38,360 nt of DNA, taken from NCBI GenBank assembly GCA_022843605.1, contig JALHNI010000056.1, positions 1-38,360 of the forward strand. The letters run 5' to 3'. This document shows, piece after piece, positions 1 to 8,922 of this stretch. The stretch is from Bryobacter sp. (GTDB lineage: Bacteria; Acidobacteriota; Terriglobia; Bryobacterales; Bryobacteraceae). Under the pieces are notes generated by a model, which saw only the letters and a list, made by a program, of their open reading frames with translations, searched no databases and was not told where the DNA came from. The position numbers were made by a program, and so were the translations under genes. The first letter of the stretch is position 1. Each line of letters opens with the position of its first letter.

Positions 1-315
1 CCAATAAATATCCACGTCATCGCCAAAAACAACGGTGACTTGCGAGAGGCCGAACTGCGAAATTGATCGCACTTCTTCCTTGCGTGGCAGATTGCTCATC
101 GCCACTTCGATAGGGAAAGTGACGTACTGTTCCATCTCCAAGGGCGTAAAGGACGGGGCCTTGGAATTGATCTGAACTTGATTTGTGGTTACGTCCGGAA
201 CCGCATCGATCGGCAGATCGATAGCGGCGTAAACTCCGCCCATCACAATGATGGCCGCGAGAGCTACGAGGACATAACGGTATTGAATGCTCCAGGCTAG
301 GACGCGGTCGATCAA
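1..315 (-). CDS. Heavy-metal RND efflux pump, CzcA/CusA family, N-terminal fragment
   Basis: The first 105 codons of an HME-RND inner-membrane pump; the rest lies beyond the left edge. It starts at a TTG (313-315) that overlaps the TGA stop of the adaptor gene, a usual translational-coupling arrangement. Visible are the first transmembrane helix (about residues 12-32) and the family-typical stretch IDLPIDAVPDVTTNQVQI just after it, then a PLEMEQYVTFPIE segment and a GLSQVTVVF strand. This wording resembles the CzcA (Zn/Co/Cd) branch more than the CusA copper branch seen in the second pump at 5639-8920. Substrate-defining residues are not in the window, so the metal is unknown. It is the last visible gene of an OMF-adaptor-pump series. 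Confidence 0.9.
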   Translation of the reverse strand, partial: MIDRVLAWSIQYRYVLVALAAIIVMGGVYAAIDLPIDAVPDVTTNQVQINSKAPSFTPLEMEQYVTFPIEVAMSNLPRKEEVRSISQFGLSQVTVVFGDDVDIYW

Positions 316-1526
316 TGGTCGTGCTCCCCTTGAACCTGACGGCTCAGAAATACCGACTTCAATTGGTAAGCACCGCCTACGACGACTGCTTCACCTTCCT
401 TGGCTCCAGAGATCACTTCGCGCATGAGGCCTTCACCTGCCGTTTTGACTTCACGCGCTGCAAAGTGCAGAGCATCCTGCTTCACGAACAGGACTTGTCG
501 CTGATTGATCGTTTGAACCGCTTCCGAAGGAACGGTCAACGCTGTATGCGTCCCAACGGTCGGCAGCTCAATCGTGGCGAACATTTCGAGCCGCAGCTTG
601 CCTTCGGGATTCGCCAATTCGATGCGGACGCCCGCGGTTCGAGTTTGGACATCGAGAACGTCTCGAATGGCGACTACCCGTCCAGGGAGCGACTCGTTCG
701 GGTAGGCTTCAAAACGGACGTGCGTCACTTGCCCAACGCGAATCCTTCCCAGGTCCTTTTCGTATACCTGGGCTTCCACGTAGACACGGGAAAGGTCGGC
801 AATCGAAAGCAGGGGCGTACTCGAATCGACCACCGCGCCAGGCGCGACGTCAGACTTAATGACGACGCCGGCAAAAGGGGACCGAATCGATGTAGCCGAG
901 GCGTCTACTCCGCCCTCACCCTGCACACCAAATCGTTTGAGGCGTGCACTCAGCCCCGCCAGCACTGCATCCTGGGAACGGACCAGTTGCGCGGCTCCTC
1001 TGGATGCGGCTTCGGCGCTCTCGGCCTCTTTGGCTGGTATCGCGCCCACTTGCAATAGATCGCGGCTCCGATCCGTCTGGCGTTGTGCATTCGCTTGCTG
1101 AATCTTGAGCCGCTCCAACTCGGCGAGGGCCGAGGAATACTGAGAAGCCAATTCTCCCGCTTCGATGTTGTCGAACAGCGCGAGCACCTGGTTCTTTTGC
1201 ACCCGGTCTCCAACCTTTACCGAGACCTCTGTGATGCGGCCTCTGGCTAGAGCTCGAACCTGAGCGACATGATTGTCGATCGGTTGGACTGTTCCGGTCA
1301 GAATGACCCGCGCCTCTACCGAGCCACTCGCCAATGGAGCGACTTGAATGCCGGCCCGTCTTTGAGCTTCTTGGCTGAGTTCGACGACATTGGCCTCTTC
1401 GATGTACTTCTCGGGATGGCCTTTGGCATCAGGCTTTGAATTTTCTGACTCGGCCTTGGGTTCCAGCTTTCGCTCTCCGCAGGCAAGCAGGGTGAGCGCC
1501 GCTACGACGCATAATATGCGTTTCAT
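312..1526 (-). CDS. Periplasmic adaptor (membrane fusion) lipoprotein of HME-RND efflux, CzcB/CusB-like
   Basis: 404-residue membrane-fusion protein linking the RND pump to its outer-membrane factor. It begins with a lipoprotein signal peptide (lipobox LLAC, Cys16), so it is probably anchored in a membrane by lipid. A barrel-sandwich (lipoyl-like) half near residues 85-125 (RGRITEVSVKVGDRVQKNQV) is followed by an alpha-helical hairpin (about 125-200), the second lipoyl half (IRSPFAGVVIKSDVAPGAVV) and a beta-barrel region. Unlike the second adaptor at 8923-10530 it lacks an HMBD. The ATG has a strong upstream GGAGGAG and overlaps the OMF stop by 4 bases. The His-rich C-terminus (GEHDH) may touch metal; this is inference. 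Confidence 0.92.
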   Translation of the reverse strand: MKRILCVVAALTLLACGERKLEPKAESENSKPDAKGHPEKYIEEANVVELSQEAQRRAGIQVAPLASGSVEARVILTGTVQPIDNHVAQVRALARGRITEVSVKVGDRVQKNQVLALFDNIEAGELASQYSSALAELERLKIQQANAQRQTDRSRDLLQVGAIPAKEAESAEAASRGAAQLVRSQDAVLAGLSARLKRFGVQGEGGVDASATSIRSPFAGVVIKSDVAPGAVVDSSTPLLSIADLSRVYVEAQVYEKDLGRIRVGQVTHVRFEAYPNESLPGRVVAIRDVLDVQTRTAGVRIELANPEGKLRLEMFATIELPTVGTHTALTVPSEAVQTINQRQVLFVKQDALHFAAREVKTAGEGLMREVISGAKEGEAVVVGGAYQLKSVFLSRQVQGEHDH

Positions 1527-2818
1527 TGAATTTCTCCTCCGACAGCGCGCTCGAGACCGGCGAAACTCTTCGCGGCAACGCTCAGGTTTTCCAGGGCAGC
1601 CAGCCGAGTATCCAGCAATCGTCGTTGTTCGTTAAGAACATCGAGAATTCGCAACTGACCCAGTTGGTAGGCTTGCTGCACAATTTCCAGGTTCTTCTGT
1701 GCCTGCGGCAGTACGGAGGTCTCTAGGATGCTCGCCGATTTCCGGGTGGATACCCACGTACGCCAGGCTGACTCCACCTCAAGCGGAATTGCATTCTCCA
1801 GAAAGCGGCCTCTCTGCCTTGCACCAAGTATTCGTGCTTGCGCCGCCTCCATATTTCCCAGATTCCGCCGCTTCGTCAGGATCGGGACGGAGACGCTTAT
1901 CGCCAAGATGTCATCCTGGTCGCGCAACAGCGTGCGAGTACCACCAGAGGTTGTCCCATACTGATCATCGAACTGTCCATTGCGTTTGAAGTAGCGCGCG
2001 GTGACCGCCACATCGGGCCGCCCCTCGGCGTCAACCAAACGCATTTCCGCCTCGCCAAAACGTTCGACCAAACGCGCCATTGCTAGATCAGGCCTCAGTT
2101 CGTTTGCTGTCCTTTTCAATGTTTCGAGATCGCGATCGAGCGGGCCTAGTGAGAACGCTGAATCTAGCGTGGTTGGCAGTGGTGCCGCCAGACCGGCCAG
2201 CCGGCGAAGGTCGGTTAACGCAGCCTCCAATCGACCGAGCACCGAAGCCCGTTCGGCATCCACACGACCGAGCTCAACCTCAAGTAAGGATTGATCGAGC
2301 TGTGCGGCATCTCCCTTCGCGACACGCGCTTTGGTGACATCGAGTGACCGTTGGTTGCCTGCCCGCATCACGTCAAGGATTTGCAATTTGCGGGAGTCGC
2401 TCAGGGCATCGACGTAGCGCAACTTAATCTCGTAAGAAAGCTGACGCAAGCGTTCGCGATACTCACTCTCGACCTGAGCAACGCGAACCTCCGCCAATTC
2501 AACCCGGCGGCTTCGCTTGCCTCCTCGCTCGATGGTCCGGCCCAGTCCCGCCGAATATTCCTCCTCGCCGACGGTTCCGAGTGGGCGTCCGGAAGCAACG
2601 CCGACGTCGAATGTAAGTGGAGGCTTTACGCCTGCTTGGCGAAGCAGTCCCTTCGCTTCGACCGATCGGGTTTGCAAAGCCGCTAGTTCTTGGTTGTTCG
2701 CGACCGCGGCGCTAATGAGATCTCGCAGTACAGTGCTGGAGACTGGGTCCTGGCAGTATGCCGGAATCACGCAGCAAACAAGTGCCGCGCACGAAAAAAT
2801 GGATCTATCGGAAAACAC
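1523..2818 (-). CDS. TolC-family outer membrane factor of first RND system (CzcC-like)
   Basis: 431-residue outer-membrane channel protein. A signal peptide (cleavage near AYCQ) is followed by two internally similar halves of long amphipathic helices typical of the TolC/OEP fold; the turn NQELAALQTR and the second-half RPDLAMARL are family-like. The start is GTG (2816-2818) preceded at 5 bases by AAGGAGG. Its stop overlaps the adaptor ATG, so OMF, adaptor and pump are translationally coupled. A small Cys-rich exported protein lies 43 bases upstream, the same arrangement as at the second efflux operon. Confidence 0.92.
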   Translation of the reverse strand: MFSDRSIFSCAALVCCVIPAYCQDPVSSTVLRDLISAAVANNQELAALQTRSVEAKGLLRQAGVKPPLTFDVGVASGRPLGTVGEEEYSAGLGRTIERGGKRSRRVELAEVRVAQVESEYRERLRQLSYEIKLRYVDALSDSRKLQILDVMRAGNQRSLDVTKARVAKGDAAQLDQSLLEVELGRVDAERASVLGRLEAALTDLRRLAGLAAPLPTTLDSAFSLGPLDRDLETLKRTANELRPDLAMARLVERFGEAEMRLVDAEGRPDVAVTARYFKRNGQFDDQYGTTSGGTRTLLRDQDDILAISVSVPILTKRRNLGNMEAAQARILGARQRGRFLENAIPLEVESAWRTWVSTRKSASILETSVLPQAQKNLEIVQQAYQLGQLRILDVLNEQRRLLDTRLAALENLSVAAKSFAGLERAVGGEIQ

Positions 2819-2861
2819 TCCGACCTCCTTTTCAGTTCAAGATGTGGGTTGAATTGAAAGG

Positions 2862-3161
2862 CTAGGCTCTGGGAGGGTGATAAACGGTGGTGGGTCGAAC
2901 TTGCGGGGATGCCGGTTGTGGGAACTCGAGATGAACCACTGTCTGATGACTTGGCATGAGAGTGATCGGCTGTGCGACGAGGATGTGATTGCAGCAACAG
3001 ATGCAATTGTCGTCCAGTTGCGCTCCGTCCTTGTCGGCCGGAAAACCGAAGCTTTCGCACTGCTCGGGTGCAAGCATCTCGCAGGCAAACAGTTCGGCAC
3101 CGGTCACCAGCAGCAATAGGATTGCCGCCAGCCGAAACAGAAGTTGAAGCGAGGCGCTCAC
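2862..3161 (-). CDS. Small exported Cys-rich protein (S1) preceding OMF
   Basis: 99-residue protein with an N-terminal hydrophobic signal/anchor (about residues 7-24), then CEML, EQC and a dense CICCCNH motif, ending in the Pro-rich tail VYHPPRA. I do not recognise a named family. Exported Cys/His clusters beside metal pumps suggest periplasmic metal binding, which is inference. The GTG start (3159-3161) has a GAGG directly in front, closer than usual, so the exact start is uncertain. One of four small proteins of similar plan in the island (also 3727, 11893 and 18496), and like the one at 11893 it immediately precedes a TolC-family gene. Confidence 0.65.
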   Translation of the reverse strand: MSASLQLLFRLAAILLLLVTGAELFACEMLAPEQCESFGFPADKDGAQLDDNCICCCNHILVAQPITLMPSHQTVVHLEFPQPASPQVRPTTVYHPPRA

Positions 3162-3224
3162 ACCTCAAAATACCACGGAGGACCGAAAACCGATCCTCCG
3201 CGCATTAGTGCCTTCGCTGAAGCC

Positions 3225-3635
3225 TTATTCACCCAGTCGGCGCGAAGATCCGGCCGATTGAAAAGCAGAGGTGAGCTGTTCGTGCTTTTTGAGAAGGGCC
3301 TCGGACTTCGCCGCTGATTTGGCATACCGGCTCGACACCCACAGGCAATGCGCCTCGGTGCCATAGATGAAGGGATGCTTCGACGCCAGCGGAGAGGGAT
3401 GCAATTTAAAGTAGGCGGCCTCGGCCAAGTGCTTCTGCGACTCGGCGCGCTCTTTCGAAGCCCGATCGCGGTAGTAGGTCGCAAGCTGGCTGTGATCTTG
3501 GGGTGTGCTGGCCCTCAGTTCCAGGGCCTTCGCCTCTCTTTTGCTCAATGGTGACAGGTTGGGACTGACGTTGATCGTTTGGCCGAAGGCCGCCAAGGAC
3601 AGTCCAAAAAACAGGCTCACAATAATCTTGTTCAT
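3225..3635 (-). CDS. Exported helical His/Cys protein, paralogue 1 of 3
   Basis: About 136 residues with a cleavable signal peptide (ending AAFGQ), then a mostly helical domain. It shares a pattern with the proteins at 5265-5642 and 14104-14502: LSK at the start of the domain, a DH-x2-LA-x-Y-Y segment, a KH about 18 residues later, an aromatic then P, a KHP, an HC pair, and HE near the end. The invariant His and Cys suggest a metal-binding periplasmic helical bundle; no named family is recognised. The ATG at 3635 has a GAAG about 7 bases upstream; an in-frame TTG at 3647 is the alternative. Only this copy is directly upstream of the first RND operon, and it is the most diverged of the three. 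Confidence 0.72.
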   Translation of the reverse strand: MNKIIVSLFFGLSLAAFGQTINVSPNLSPLSKREAKALELRASTPQDHSQLATYYRDRASKERAESQKHLAEAAYFKLHPSPLASKHPFIYGTEAHCLWVSSRYAKSAAKSEALLKKHEQLTSAFQSAGSSRRLGE

Positions 3636-3726
3636 GATGTTCTTCAAGTGAATATTAAGGTTTACGGGGATGCGGGCATCGCTGGCGGCCCAAAGGACAC
3701 CAGAAAACTGAGGATTGGAGAACGAA

Positions 3727-4119
3727 TCAGATCAGGAAAACCTGCAAGAGCGCCTGCGCATCACCCCGGTGAACCGATCTCAGCGGCTTGTAACTCACTG
3801 GAACGGATGGTCTAGCCCCGATCAAGATTCCGCCAATTGGCGAAGGTAAAAGAGTCGCAGCAAGGTCCACGCTCGGCTCGCTTCCCGTCGCGACGTAGGG
3901 TGCCTTAGCTATACACAATTCGGGAGGGCAGGAATGGTCCTCATCGATCGCTTTTGAGCAGCATGAGTCCGCTATCTCCATGCCCATATCCTGGCACGAG
4001 AAGAATACGGCTCCGCCGACGAGAGTGATCAGTAAGCAGAATGTGATGAGGGACTTCATCCACTTACTTGGACGTGCCGCATCGCGCTCTGGTGCTGCAA
4101 TATTTCGCATTTCTATCAT
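3727..4119 (-). CDS. Small exported Cys-rich protein (S2)
   Basis: 130 residues if the ATG at 4119 is used; an internal ATG at 4059 would give 110 residues starting MKSLITF, directly at the hydrophobic segment. Neither has a clear Shine-Dalgarno. After the membrane segment come SCQDMGMEIADSCC and a HSCPPELC cluster, followed by a low-complexity linker and a hydrophobic end (LLQVFLI). The plan (signal/anchor, Cys/His cluster, hydrophobic C-terminus) matches the other small proteins of the island, though sequence identity is low. Function unknown; periplasmic metal binding is inferred from the Cys/His residues and context. Confidence 0.6.
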   Translation of the reverse strand: MIEMRNIAAPERDAARPSKWMKSLITFCLLITLVGGAVFFSCQDMGMEIADSCCSKAIDEDHSCPPELCIAKAPYVATGSEPSVDLAATLLPSPIGGILIGARPSVPVSYKPLRSVHRGDAQALLQVFLI

Positions 4120-4154
4120 TGACTTTCATCTCTGTATGCTTGGTCGGGCGATTC

Positions 4155-4853
4155 TTATTCCAGTTGGGCGCCAGAGCCCGTCTTCGGCTCTGCCGCCTTG
4201 ATGGGGCGAAGCGAATAGACGCGCCGCACGGCAAGCTCGTACGCACTCTCCGGGAGGCGCTCCTTCAAATCGAAGTTGAACGTCTCGGCCAACGTGCTGA
4301 CTCGAAAATGGAACGGGTTCATCGTCCCTAGCGTTTCGAGATCTCGATAGAGCCAGGTTCGAGAGTCTTCGGGACGGTCGCTCGCGAAGCGGATCGCATC
4401 CGAATCAATGCGGATCGTTCCATGGCAGCCGCCAAAGCGATGCCGGTGATAGGCGCGAATCACAGCTTCAGGTTGAGGAGCATGGCCGAACGCACCGATG
4501 ACTGGGCGCTGCAAGGCTTTGGACAGGAAGCGCGTGGGGAGCTCATCGTGAACGCCGCTGCGGAGCCGGAATACATGAACCCGATGCCCCAAGAGCTTCT
4601 GCTTCATGATGTCATAGGTCTCGATTCGAATGACTTTGGGGTCCGAAACATCGGCCTGGAACACGTTGATTAGCGGAATCTCGATCACCGTCTTTTGGTG
4701 ATCGGATCGGTAACTGACGCCGGCATCTGAAATCACCAGTCGCCCAGCTTCCTTGCGGGGAAGATGATCGCGGAATACGGAGAATTCAAAGCTGTCGGCG
4801 GCCCCGTAAGCGCCCATAGTCAGAATCATAAACAACACGACTTTTCTCATCAT
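4155..4853 (-). CDS. Exported protein with two PH-like repeats, unknown function
   Basis: 232 residues with a short signal peptide (ending GAYGAAD). Two similar all-beta segments are visible: residues about 36-85 beginning GRLVISDAGVSYRS and about 141-205 beginning GTIRIDSDAIRFAS. Each continues into an aromatic/acidic strand and an (I/V)xT segment, a layout like PH/GRAM-type domains. Between them is a His-rich stretch (YHRHRFGGCH). I recognise no named family and do not assign a function. The start has AAGGAG 7 bases before ATG-ATG. It follows the CusF-like gene, separated by a perfect 9-bp stem hairpin. Confidence 0.75.
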   Translation of the reverse strand: MMRKVVLFMILTMGAYGAADSFEFSVFRDHLPRKEAGRLVISDAGVSYRSDHQKTVIEIPLINVFQADVSDPKVIRIETYDIMKQKLLGHRVHVFRLRSGVHDELPTRFLSKALQRPVIGAFGHAPQPEAVIRAYHRHRFGGCHGTIRIDSDAIRFASDRPEDSRTWLYRDLETLGTMNPFHFRVSTLAETFNFDLKERLPESAYELAVRRVYSLRPIKAAEPKTGSGAQLE

Positions 4854-4872
4854 TCGTACATCTCCTTAAATT

Positions 4873-4899
4873 GGTGAGCCCCCTGATCGAGGGCTCACC
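4873..4899 (-). other. Intercistronic hairpin between cusF-like gene and PH-like gene
   Basis: Perfect 9-bp inverted repeat (GGTGAGCCC / GGGCTCACC) with a 9-base loop. It lies 13 bases past the CusF-like stop and ends just before the Shine-Dalgarno of the next gene. No T-run follows, so a simple intrinsic terminator is unlikely. A 3'-end stabiliser for the cusF-like message or a partial attenuator fits better (inference). Confidence 0.6.
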
Positions 4900-4912
4900 T
4901 TGAAAACGGAGG

Positions 4913-5239
4913 TTACTTCTTTGGCTTTTCTGGTGGGATGACTTTCAAGTTGTGCAACATCATGTCTCCGTTGAAGACGCTCGCCTTGATTCGGTCACCC
5001 GCTTTGACATTCTTCAGCGATTCTGGCTTGTCTACTGGGTAGGCCATGGTCATCGCGTCCATCCAGCCGTCCACCTTGCCGTGGTTCACCGTCACTTTCC
5101 CCGTACTTATGCTCACCGCCTCTACTTTGCCAACTAAGGTGTATTCCTTCTTCTTCGCACTAGCCTGCCCGTACACCTGAAGGGTCGTCAAGCACAGGAG
5201 CGCCAGGACGGCCGGAATCATCTTTTTTTGAATGTTCAT
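4913..5239 (-). CDS. cusF: CusF-like periplasmic Cu(I)/Ag(I)-binding protein
   Basis: 108 residues: a signal peptide (ending VYGQA) and a small OB-fold domain. The CusF metal site is recognisable: His53 (VNHGKV), Trp59 and the Met set in WMDAMTM (Met63 and Met65, with Met60 extra), corresponding to the His, Trp, Met and Met ligands of E. coli CusF. It should carry Cu(I) or Ag(I) in the periplasm and hand it to the CusB/CusA system encoded just upstream in transcription order. The ATG at 5239 was chosen because the signal peptide begins there and an AGGGAAAA precedes it; the longer upstream reading adds a charged non-signal stretch. Confidence 0.9.
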   Translation of the reverse strand: MNIQKKMIPAVLALLCLTTLQVYGQASAKKKEYTLVGKVEAVSISTGKVTVNHGKVDGWMDAMTMAYPVDKPESLKNVKAGDRIKASVFNGDMMLHNLKVIPPEKPKK

Positions 5240-5264
5240 TGATTTTCCCTTTTTTAGATCGGAC

Positions 5265-5642
5265 CTAAGCTGCCTTGACTGCGGCTGCTTCGTGCATCGT
5301 CGCAAGCGACCTAGCTTTTTCCGCTGCCTGTCGGAGGCGTTCGGCGATTCCCCGGCAGTGCTTTTCCCCGATGGCCCAAGGATGTTTTGCCGCGAGATAA
5401 GGTGGATTCTTCCGATACACCTCAGCCATCTCTTCGTGCTCCTTCGCTTCTTCGATCAACCGATCAGCCTCGGCTTTATAGTGATCCGCGATTCTTTGAT
5501 GATCGGCTTTGGTCTTCGCCGTCATCATAAGTTCGCGCAGTTCTTTCTTGGTCAATCGAGCGCTGGACTGAGCCGTCGCTTGCTGAACGGTTGATATCAC
5601 TGGAATCATTAATAACGCCGACAATGTCACTCTACGTTTCAT
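5265..5642 (-). CDS. Exported helical His/Cys protein, paralogue 2 of 3
   Basis: 125 residues with a signal peptide (ending ATAQ). The mature part is charged and helical, with the shared pattern LTKKEL, ADHQRIADHY, AKEHEEMAEVYRKNP, KHP, KHC and MHE. It aligns along its length with the proteins at 3225 and 14104, most closely with 14104. The start ATG (5640-5642) overlaps the cusA stop, so it is coupled to the copper pump, and cusF follows 25 bases later. Position between cusA and cusF points to a role in periplasmic copper handling; this is inference, since no named family is recognised. Confidence 0.8.
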   Translation of the reverse strand: MKRRVTLSALLMIPVISTVQQATAQSSARLTKKELRELMMTAKTKADHQRIADHYKAEADRLIEEAKEHEEMAEVYRKNPPYLAAKHPWAIGEKHCRGIAERLRQAAEKARSLATMHEAAAVKAA

Positions 5643-8600
5643 ATGGATTGTTCTCCTTGATTGAGTTTTCGTACCTCGAAACCCTTCCAGATTTCGTAGA
5701 TCGCCGGGTACACGGCGAGTTCGAGAATGAAAGACGTGAAGATACCGCCGATCATGGGCGCGGCGATTCGACGCATGACGTCCGAACCCGCACCCGCGGA
5801 CCACATGATCGGCACCAGCCCCATGAACATGACCGCAACGGTCATTACTTTCGGTCGAAGACGTTTCACAGCGCCGTCTTCGATCGCTTCCTTGAGGTCG
5901 GAGAGATTGCGCATCCGGCCCTCCGACTTCCGTTGGTTGTAAGCGATGTCGAGATAGAGCAGCATGAACACGGCGGTCTCGGCATCCACGCCCAATAGGG
6001 CGATCAAGCCGACCCATACCGCGATACTCATGTTGTAACCGAGGAAGTACAAAAACCAGATCGCCCCGACCGCGGAGAACGGCACAGCCAGTAGAATGAT
6101 CATCGTCTTTGTCATCGACCCGGTGTTGATGTAGAGCAACAGGAAGACGAGAAACAGCGTGATCGGCACCACGATCCACAGCCGCTCGACAACACGGGTG
6201 AGGTATTCATACTGACCGCTCCACACAAGCTGATAACCCGGAGGCAGGCTTACCTGCTGCGCGACCAACAGCTTGGCTTCATCGACGTAACGACCCATGT
6301 CGCGTCCGGTCACATCCACATAAAGGAAGCCCGCGAGAAAGCCCTCCTCGTTCTTGATCATCGCGGGGCCGGTGCGGACGGTGATGTCGGCCACCTGCGT
6401 TAGGGGAATCTGCGCTCCGTTCATCGTAGGAATCAATACCCGCGCTAGCTGGCTCACATTCTCGCGGTAGTCGCGCGCATAGCGGACGCTGACGGGATAG
6501 CGTTCGCGGCCTTCGATAGTCGTAGTCACAGGCATTCCGCCGATAGCGGCTTCGATGACATCCTGAACTTCGCCCACCGAAAGGTCATAACGGGCGGCGT
6601 CTTCACGCCGCACTTGAATGTCGAGATAATTGCCACCCGTGACCCGCTCAAAGAACGCACTTCTCGTACCAGGCACCTGTTGCAAGACCTTCTCGACCTC
6701 AAGTCCAATGCGCTGGATCGTGTCGAGATCCGGACCCAACACTTTCACCCCCACGGGGGTGCGGATGCCGGTGGTAATCATGTCAATGCGTGTGCGAATC
6801 GGGAAAAGCCAGGCGTTCGCATAGGAGGGAATCTGCACGGACTTGTCCATCTCGTCCGTCAGTTCTTCCCAAGTGATGGGTCGATGCTCAGGCCAGAGTT
6901 TTCGCAGAGTCGGCTTCATGCCTTCTGAAGCCCAACTCGAATACCATCGCGTCAGCGGCTTCGTCCGCCACTGACTCTCCGGCTTCAACACGACGGTAGT
7001 TTCGACCATGCTGAGCGGGGCCGGGTCCGTCGCCGTTTCAGCCTTGCCCACCTTACCGAACACACTTTGAACCTCGGGGAATTGCTTCAGAAGCTTGTCT
7101 TGAATCTGGAGATACTTGGTTGCCTCGCCCACTGAAATGCTGGGCAGCGTGATGGGCATGTAGAGAATGCTGCCTTCATTCAGGGGCGGCATGAACTCTG
7201 AACCCAGTCTCTTGTAGACAGGGATTGTCGCCACAACCAGCAAGACCGCCAGCGTGATCACCAGCCACTTCCAGTTCAGGACGAAGCGAACCACGGGCTG
7301 ATACAGCCACATCAGAGGGCGGCTGATCGGATGCTTCTCCTCGCTGTGGATCTTGCCCACGCAGATCGCATTCACGATGCTCGCCAACCATCGGGGCCGG
7401 AACTTGAACGGATCGACCCGCATCAGGAGCAGGCGCAAAGCTGGATCGAGGGTGATGGCGAGAACAGCCGCGATGGCCATTGAGAAATTCTTCGTAAACG
7501 CCAGGGGCTTGAAGAGACGGCCTTCCTGATACTGCAGAGCAAAGATGGGCATGAACGAGACCGCTATAACCAGGAGCGAGAAGAAGCTAGGCCCGCCGAC
7601 CTCCTTGATGGCGTCGATGATGACGCGCGTCGGGTTGCCCGGCCGGCCATGCGCTTCCCACTGTTCCAGCTTCTTGTGTGTCTGCTCCACTACGACAATG
7701 GCTGCGTCCACCATGGCGCCCACGGCAATGGCGATGCCGCCAAGCGACATTATGTTCGCCGTGACGCCGCTGCCATACATGGGGATGAAGGCCAGCGTTA
7801 CCGCGATTGGAATCGTCACGATGGGGATCACCGCACTGGGTACGTGCCAAAGGAAGATGAGGATCACGAGGCTAACAATGATCAGCTCTTCGATCAGCGT
7901 GCTTTTGAGCGTGTCGATGGATCGTTGAATCAGGTCCGAGCGGTCATAGGTGATGACGACCTCGGCCCCTTCCGGCAGCCCAGTCTTGGTTTCGGCGAGC
8001 TTGGTCTTCACCCGTTCGATCACGTCCATCACGTTCTGGCCATACCGGACCACGACGATGCCGCCAGTGACTTCCCCTTCGCCATTGAACTCCGCCACTC
8101 CTCGCCGCATGTCCGGCACAAGTTCCACGCGTCCCACGTCGCGAACGTGAATCGGTGTACCTGCTTCGTCCGAGGCTACGGCGAGGTTCCCAATATCGTC
8201 GAGCGATTGAATGTAGCCTCGGCCGCGGACCAAGTACTCCTTCCCCGTCAGTTCGACGACGCGTCCGCCCACTTCGCTGTTGCTCTTCCGAATGGTTTCC
8301 ATCACCTTTGAGATAGGAATTCCATACGCGAGCAGTTGATTGGGGTCGATGGTGACTTGGTAGTTCTTGACGAACCCGCCAACGGTCGCCACTTCCGCCA
8401 CGCCCGGCACGCTCTCCAGCCAGTAGCGCAGATACCAGTCATTGAAAGAACGCATTTCGGCTAAGTTGTGTTTGCCCGACTTGTCCACAACGGCATATTG
8501 AAAGGCCCAGCCAACACCGGTGGCATCCGGACCAAGCTTCGGCGTGACGCCTTGCGGCAGCTTACCGCCGATCTTGCTCATGTATTCGAGCACCCGGCTG

Positions 8601-8920
8601 CGTCCCCAATAGATGTCCGTGCCCTCGTCGAAGATCACGTAGACATAGGAGAATCCATAGTCGGAATTTCCGCGCACGACGTTGACGCCGGGAGCGGAAA
8701 GCATCGCCGAGACGATGGGATACGTGATCTGGTCTTCCACCAGATTCGGGCTCCGGCCTGGCCACTCGGTATAGATGATGACTTGCGGATCTGACAGGTC
8801 GGGGATGGCGTCCAGCGGGATCTTCCGCATCGACCAGACACCAATCAGCGTCAGCACCATCGTGATGGTGACCACAATCCCTTTGTGAGCGGCGCAATAT
8901 TCGATGATGGCGTTGATCAT
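5639..8920 (-). CDS. cusA: Cu(I)/Ag(I) RND efflux pump CusA
   Basis: 1093-residue inner-membrane proton-driven pump of the HME-RND family. The proton-relay Asp405 is in GAMVDAAIVVVE. The three methionines that form the periplasmic copper cleft in E. coli CusA are all present: Met588 (ILYMP), Met638 (APLSMVE) and Met714 (RIDMITTG). This supports monovalent copper/silver as substrate rather than Zn/Co/Cd. TM1 is at about 12-30, with helix groups at about 340-500 and 885-1080. It starts 2 bases after the cusB stop, and its own stop overlaps the next gene. Length is close to the family norm of about 1040-1090 residues. Confidence 0.96.
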   Translation of the reverse strand: MINAIIEYCAAHKGIVVTITMVLTLIGVWSMRKIPLDAIPDLSDPQVIIYTEWPGRSPNLVEDQITYPIVSAMLSAPGVNVVRGNSDYGFSYVYVIFDEGTDIYWGRSRVLEYMSKIGGKLPQGVTPKLGPDATGVGWAFQYAVVDKSGKHNLAEMRSFNDWYLRYWLESVPGVAEVATVGGFVKNYQVTIDPNQLLAYGIPISKVMETIRKSNSEVGGRVVELTGKEYLVRGRGYIQSLDDIGNLAVASDEAGTPIHVRDVGRVELVPDMRRGVAEFNGEGEVTGGIVVVRYGQNVMDVIERVKTKLAETKTGLPEGAEVVITYDRSDLIQRSIDTLKSTLIEELIIVSLVILIFLWHVPSAVIPIVTIPIAVTLAFIPMYGSGVTANIMSLGGIAIAVGAMVDAAIVVVEQTHKKLEQWEAHGRPGNPTRVIIDAIKEVGGPSFFSLLVIAVSFMPIFALQYQEGRLFKPLAFTKNFSMAIAAVLAITLDPALRLLLMRVDPFKFRPRWLASIVNAICVGKIHSEEKHPISRPLMWLYQPVVRFVLNWKWLVITLAVLLVVATIPVYKRLGSEFMPPLNEGSILYMPITLPSISVGEATKYLQIQDKLLKQFPEVQSVFGKVGKAETATDPAPLSMVETTVVLKPESQWRTKPLTRWYSSWASEGMKPTLRKLWPEHRPITWEELTDEMDKSVQIPSYANAWLFPIRTRIDMITTGIRTPVGVKVLGPDLDTIQRIGLEVEKVLQQVPGTRSAFFERVTGGNYLDIQVRREDAARYDLSVGEVQDVIEAAIGGMPVTTTIEGRERYPVSVRYARDYRENVSQLARVLIPTMNGAQIPLTQVADITVRTGPAMIKNEEGFLAGFLYVDVTGRDMGRYVDEAKLLVAQQVSLPPGYQLVWSGQYEYLTRVVERLWIVVPITLFLVFLLLYINTGSMTKTMIILLAVPFSAVGAIWFLYFLGYNMSIAVWVGLIALLGVDAETAVFMLLYLDIAYNQRKSEGRMRNLSDLKEAIEDGAVKRLRPKVMTVAVMFMGLVPIMWSAGAGSDVMRRIAAPMIGGIFTSFILELAVYPAIYEIWKGFEVRKLNQGEQSI

Positions 8921-8922
8921 GC

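Noticed and set aside
3987..3993. TATCCTG resembling an IncP-type nick site
   Set aside because: Lies inside a coding gene without the neighbouring inverted repeat expected of an oriT.
7649..8311. 220-codon plus-strand open frame inside cusA
   Set aside because: Antisense to a fully conserved CusA region; no ribosome site or recognisable domain.
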